Shown here: in pieces, positions 59,769 through 64,000 of the stretch
Layout: every line of letters begins with the position of its first letter
Numbering within the stretch: position 1 is the stretch's first letter
NCBI GenBank assembly: GCA_021029095.1
Contig: JAJOHG010000017.1
Location: 62,001 to 126,000, forward strand
Direction: 5' to 3'
Origin: Phellopilus nigrolimitatus
Taxonomy: Eukaryota > Basidiomycota > Agaricomycetes > Hymenochaetales > Hymenochaetaceae
Length of the DNA stretch: 64,000 bases
Notes under the pieces: model-generated
The model's database searches: none
Seen by the model: the letters and a program-made list of their open reading frames with translations, nothing else
Told to the model about the DNA's origin: nothing
Position numbers and translations under genes: made by a program

Positions 59769-59831
59769 CCTTACCTTTCTGGGTAGCCGACAGGAACGGA
59801 ACGACGTTCCATTCCTATGTTGAACGTCCCT
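59769..59831 (-). repeat. Right TIR of the Harbinger-like element (63 bp)
   Basis: Exact inverted copy of 56311-56373; followed by the ACT target duplicate at 59832-59834. Confidence 0.92.
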
Positions 59832-60221
59832 ACTTAACGCTCGGCCGATACTTCAGATTCGTCTCGGGCGCGCACTCTAACTTAAAAATCCGGGCTTCCC
59901 AAACAACTCGTGACAGCCTGTTACCCGTCCGAGTCGCTTGAACATGCTGTAGCTTCTCCATCACCATGCACCGCTTGGCGCATAGGAGACGGGGGTCATT
60001 TCCCCGCAAACTATGACCTTTTCGTCTCCTTGTTGAGGGGTCAGTTCAAATTGTTGATAGTACTTGATGGCCGCAGTGAGCACTTTGCGCCAACTTCGTT
60101 TCACGAGATCTTTTTGTTTGATTGAATTGCCGAGGAACTTGCAAACCTGGAGGTAAGATGGACAACGTCATTGAGTCCACCCAAGACAAAATATGTAGCA
60201 TCATAACTATAAAGAAGATTA
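59832..60221. other. Right flank of the transposon
   Basis: About 390 bp between the transposon and the DnaJ stop codon. No gene is seen; it is presumably the DnaJ 3' flank. Confidence 0.45.
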
Positions 60222-61820
60222 TTATGAAGTCTCCGTCGTGGTGGGATCCGACTCTTTGGGCTTCTTTTCTGGTAGTTTACGAGGGACGCCTTTCCTCCGC
60301 CGCCCACCAGCCATCACAGTCGGGCCTCGAGGTACCGTCCTTGATGTCGAATTGATCGGCGTCACTACTCCACTGCTGAAGGCTTCAGAGCTCGATGACT
60401 CGTCAACATCATTCTCGGCTCTCTTTTTCGCCTTTCTAGCTGCCTTCCGCTGCTTCTTGTTTCCCTCGGGTGGTTGAGAAACATCATCTTCGTCCTTGTC
60501 CTCTACCAGGTTGGCCTGTTTTTCTTCCTTTTTGCGGAAAGCAGAAAGCACGAGTGAGATAAACCACGTGCTTGTAATGGAAGCTGGCGAGGCGGCGTCA
60601 CTGTCGAGTGAAAGGAGCGAACCGTCAGGCTCAAGCTATAGACCAAGCATATGAGTTGGTATTCAATTCAGCTTGCATTAGATTTTCCGAAGGGATGAAA
60701 ATTCGACACGTACAATAAAGACGTCATTGTTTTCGACAACCATGTCTATCTGCTTGCCCGGTACGACATTCCCATCGCCGTCGACGTAGGCACGTCCACC
60801 TAAATTGACTCGAACCTCCGGTCATATTAATGGCAAAGCTAAAGGAAGAAAATTACCATATGCGAACACACCTTGCGCTTTCCCTCTAGAGGAACCATCT
60901 TTGCGCCCCATGCTGCAAGCCTCGCTTCCGTCACAAATCTATCTATTCGCGCCAAATCTCTCTTGTAGTTCATTCCCTGAACGACATATTGCACGCCCGA
61001 AGTCAATACGACCAGGAAGACGAGCACGGACTGCCGGGGTACAAAGCAAGCCGTAAGGCGTCAGCAAGACTTTGCAAGCTACAGCATGATTGACGTACCC
61101 CGATCCCAGGTCGGTAGCGTGAGTAGTAATAGCCCGTACCACGCCAGCGCGGAACACCATTTTTATAGAAAAAGTCGTACCTGAAAATATACTGCAATCA
61201 ACCAGGAATCACGCGTTACAGAATAAAGGAGGCATACCGTTCTCTGCCCTCTTTATTTCTCAGTATCTGAGCAATAATACCGAGCCTAGCGAATCTGTCG
61301 TGAGCGCCCTTCACGCCAGGATTTTTATCCGGGCTGATAAGATTGAGAGCCATTCAGCAGCGCATTTGTCAGTCATACAAACTACTCACTGTAAATAAAC
61401 ACTCTTTTTCCTGTACGCGCGTGAAATCTCCTGCGACGACGCGGTCGGCGAGACATCGAGCCAGGAGTAGAATGTCGTTCCCCTCCCTATCGTCGGAAGA
61501 AATGCGCGAGAATTACAGCACTAAGTGAGAACCGAGAATTGAACTTCAGAGGAAGGCTGCAACACACCTTCTGACGCTTCGAGAGCGCTCACAAGGTCGA
61601 AAATCTCGTGGTCCTCCTTTACAAATATCCAGTCAGTCAACCCCGTGGGCTGAGATATAATAAAGGGTTATAGCAGACCTTAGTCCACCTGAACCGCGCG
61701 TCATGGGGTAATGTGATTTGACCAGTCAGTGCAACCTTGCGCGAGTGGAAGCATGCATACTCACGCTAAGGCGGACGTCACGAGCAGACCAAGCAGGCAT
61801 AACCAGAGAACCAGCTTCAT
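60222..61820 (-). CDS. ER-type J-domain membrane protein (Erj5-like)
   Basis: J-proteins stimulate Hsp70 ATPase; those with a signal peptide, J-domain and membrane anchor serve ER protein folding. The ATG at 61820 gives a signal peptide, [19 protein letters not shown]. Next come a luminal start ([20 protein letters not shown]) and the J-domain: [35 protein letters not shown] with the HPD tripeptide, and [20 protein letters not shown]. The membrane helix is around [19 protein letters not shown]. The cytosolic side has [20 protein letters not shown] and a tail rich in Lys/Glu ([20 protein letters not shown]) ending DPTTTETS at 60222. About six exons. The domain order matches yeast Erj5; the gene symbol is left open. 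Confidence 0.88.
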
Positions 61821-62948
61821 CTCAGGTTCAAGAACGAAGCTAAAGCAAATCTAAGCAGCTGCTCGCGCTGTTTGCTATTCTGCCGGTTGTCGGTGGTCTT
61901 GAAGGTAGAATTCTGCGCGCGTCGAGTTGCTGGCAACGTCGGTATTTGCCAGACTTTAGGTTACGTAAGCACGTACTATGGAAGAAACGACGAAATGTCA
62001 CCTTATGTTGCCGGAATAATCTTTGAAAGGCTCTGCGAGTTATGTACAGTATTATGCTTTTTATCAATGCTTGGAAACGAGAAAAGTTCTTGCAAAAATG
62101 AGATGGAATGAACCCTCAGTCAATCCGTCTTGGTAGTAGGTACTAGTACACTGAAATAACATGTATCCAGGCTCCCGCTTCTCCATACGCATAATGAATT
62201 TCATCCGGACAGGCTCTGCTTGCCAGTTTACTTGAGTTGAATTGCATCTTGGCTCCTTTCAAGGGCTCAAAAGCCGGATCAATTTTACGAATTGTCGATG
62301 CCTTGTAGATCGATTGTTATTTTTACATAGTTTTGTTACCCACGAGCCTTGGCGCTTTAGGTATGTTCATAGCTGTAACCAGCTGCCTCAGTGTAGGGAG
62401 CAGTTGTGAATTCGTACATCGTGACAGCTGCGTACGAGCCTACGTTTCAGGCTTCTCCGAGTGTAATATTGAATTCGCCGATCTCGGCTGTTGTGAACAG
62501 GTCTTCCTTTGAGTCATCGACGATCATAACTAACGTGTCTCTCTCCCTTCTGAACAGAGCAAGAAAGCAGATAGCTATATATACTCGCCTCGCCCTACCC
62601 ACCCAACCGTGGTCAAGAACTGGAAGAGCTTTTCGGTCATCTGGAGAAATCTGGGGAAATCCCAAAGCTTGTCGTCTAGTTCTTCCCCGGAACTCGCGGC
62701 CCAGGTCCTGCTTCCTCGACTTCCAAGTCCGCTAATTACTCATCCTTTTACCTCAATATCGGTAAAGAATGTCCTAGAATGCTTCTCAGACTCACGGAAA
62801 AGCATGCCGGGCATGCATCGATGGACAAGGGCAGGACAAACCTCTGGGCTATAAAGTACCCTGGGCGGTCGGGGACATGTTACTTCCCCCAGCGGTCGAC
62901 TGCACCACACAATCCTCCTCTCCAGATCTCTATACTTTGCTTGCAGCA
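61821..62948. other. Intergenic region with MFS promoter
   Basis: About 1.13 kb between the DnaJ gene and the DHA2 transporter, which diverge. Small open frames show no conserved motifs. A TATA box lies near its right end. Confidence 0.45.
62850..62856 (+). promoter_or_regulatory. TATA box of the MFS gene
   Basis: TATAAAG (within CTATAAAGTACC), 99 bp upstream of the ATG at 62949, the usual spacing for a fungal TATA promoter. Confidence 0.6.
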
Positions 62949-64000
62949 ATGGCTTCAGGTATTGGTAGTGTCCCTCTGTCTCGTGCGGAGACACTCGTTG
63001 GTGTAGAGATCATCGGCACTGGACCCGAGATCAAACTAGACTGCAAAAAAGATATTAATCCTTTCCCGAATTCTGTCTCAGAGAAGCCCCCTGTGAATGA
63101 TTCGACCGCTACTCCGAAACCCAAGTCCGTGCTGCGCAAATACGCTCTGCTCGCTGTATTTTGTCTTGCTCAATTTCTGGATGTTGTCAACAACTCCGCC
63201 ATCATGGCAGCTATACCCACCATCTCTGCTCAGCTGAATATGCAAAATGGAGAAGACGTATGGCTCATCAGTGCAGCTCAATTATCGTTTGCGGCCTTCC
63301 TGTTGCTTGTAAGTTGTTCTCACTGTAGATTTTCCCCTTTTCTGAAGCCATTGCGACTTAGAGTGGAAGAATAAGCGATGTGTACAGCGCTAGTACGTAT
63401 ATCCTCGTCTACCATTCACTGAAAATCTCGACGAGCCACTACAGAGTGGGCATTCGTTATTGGCATCGCCTTCCTCGGAATCATCAGCGTTATCATGGGT
63501 CTAATGCGGAACAAGATCGCTCTGTTTGCTTTGCGAGCCTTCAGTGGTGCATGTGAGTCTTGTCCATGGCATGTTCCCTAATATTCTGCGTCTTTTCGCT
63601 GAGTCGATCGTAGTTGCTTCGCTGACAATTCCGTCTGCCCTGAATCTCATCGTGAGGGTGTTTCCTGAGCCCTTGGAACAGTCTCGCGCAGTCGCCACAT
63701 TTGGCGCGAGCGGCACAATTGGAAATAGTGCGTATATCTGTTGTTCTGGCAGGAAGAAACTCTTGCCGACTTAACGACAACCTCAGTACTTGGACTTTTC
63801 ATTGGTGCTATCATAGTCCAGTATGCAAGCTGGTCTTGGGTATTCTATTTCGTAGCGATAGTCGCAACGCCCGTGGCAATTATTGGCGCGACACTTATTC
63901 CAGGCGACGACGACGACGAATTCGAGATGAAGCCCAAGAAGTCAAATATGAAGGGACTCGATCTTATCGGAGTGTCTTTACTGACTGTAGCTCTCATCCT
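62949..64000 (+). CDS. MFS transporter, DHA2-like drug:proton antiporter (partial, 3' end cut)
   Basis: DHA2-type (14-helix) transporters export drugs or secondary metabolites. I start at the ATG at 62949 (MASGIGSVPLSRAETLVG); an upstream in-frame ATG at 62877 is possible but lies only about 20 bp after the TATA box. After a charged N-terminus the first helices read KYALLAVFCLAQFLDVVNNS and AIMAAIPTISAQLNM, then VWLISAAQLSFAAFLLL, SGRISDVYSA (the motif A-like loop), WAFVIGIAFLGIISVIMGLM with ALRAFSGA, SLTIPSALNLIVRVFPEP, SRAVATFGASGTIGN, LGLFIGAIIVQYASWSWVFY and FVAIVATPVAIIGATLIPGD. The window ends within helix 7 (LDLIGVSLLTVALIL). At least four introns are present. Confidence 0.88.

Larger units (their letters stand above)
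56311..59831. mobile_element. Complete PIF/Harbinger-like DNA transposon (3.5 kb)
   Basis: Perfect 63-bp inverted repeats bound the element (56311-56373 and 59769-59831), starting AGGGACGTTC. Both ends are followed by a direct ACT (56308-56310 and 59832-59834), a 3-bp target duplication as expected for PIF/Harbinger. Two convergent genes lie inside: a Myb/SANT-like DNA-binding protein on the plus strand and a DDE transposase on the minus strand, the standard two-gene layout. Perfect TIRs and the intact duplication mean the insertion is young. The transposase has one nonsense codon, so this copy is probably non-autonomous now. Confidence 0.9.

Overview
This window is nuclear DNA from a filamentous basidiomycete, most likely an Agaricomycete. 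Nearly every gene is split by short GT-AG introns of about 50-60 bp. Genes are tightly packed on both strands with no operon structure, and the products are fungal: a Kog1/raptor subunit, a HIS4-type trifunctional histidine enzyme, a Dal5-type permease, an Argonaute and an EF-hand mitochondrial carrier. No species is named because nothing in the window proves one. I saw no rRNA, no convincing tRNA and no CRISPR array.

Layout. 1-8 kb: the 5' part of a DUF7704 membrane-protein gene, a two-domain fluoride exporter (FEX/CrcB), a convergent TspO/MBR gene, a small coiled-coil protein and an ACS-family MFS permease. 8.2-9.65 kb: a 1.45-kb insertion with 220-bp near-identical terminal inverted repeats around a frameshifted gene remnant. 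10.4-20.8 kb: a Sal1/SCaMC-like mitochondrial carrier, a long proline-rich disordered protein and a VTT/TVP38-type membrane protein. 22-28 kb: a 5-oxoprolinase that stops after its hydantoinase-A half, ribosomal protein eL36 and the CK2 regulatory beta subunit. 28-48.5 kb: a long coiled-coil protein, the TORC1 subunit Kog1/raptor, an Argonaute, HIS4, pyruvate dehydrogenase E1-beta and a short-chain dehydrogenase. 48.8-56 kb: an alpha/beta hydrolase, an NAD-isocitrate dehydrogenase subunit, an unrecognised conserved protein and glutamine synthetase. 56.3-59.8 kb: a complete PIF/Harbinger-like DNA transposon with TIRs, a 3-bp target duplication and two genes. 60.2-64 kb: an ER-type DnaJ membrane protein and the start of a DHA2-type MFS drug transporter.

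Most of the window is core metabolism (TCA cycle, pyruvate entry, nitrogen assimilation, histidine, glutathione-cycle 5-oxoproline) and nutrient signalling (TORC1, CK2). These genes sit together by ordinary gene order; I see no evidence of a functional cluster. The two transposon insertions are the accessory part.

Points that stand out: (1) a 31-codon piece of polyubiquitin, spanning a repeat junction, lies antisense inside an intron of the Harbinger accessory gene; (2) the transposase is broken by one TGA where CGA would restore an arginine codon; (3) the 1.45-kb TIR element carries a decayed member of what I take to be a basidiomycete-specific protein family; (4) the IDH gene carries five isolated +1 frameshifts and glutamine synthetase one, in otherwise perfectly conserved exons, which points to assembly errors or very recent gene loss; (5) the 5-oxoprolinase lacks its HyuB half. 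Exon boundaries were read by eye, so gene ends are firmer than internal junctions.
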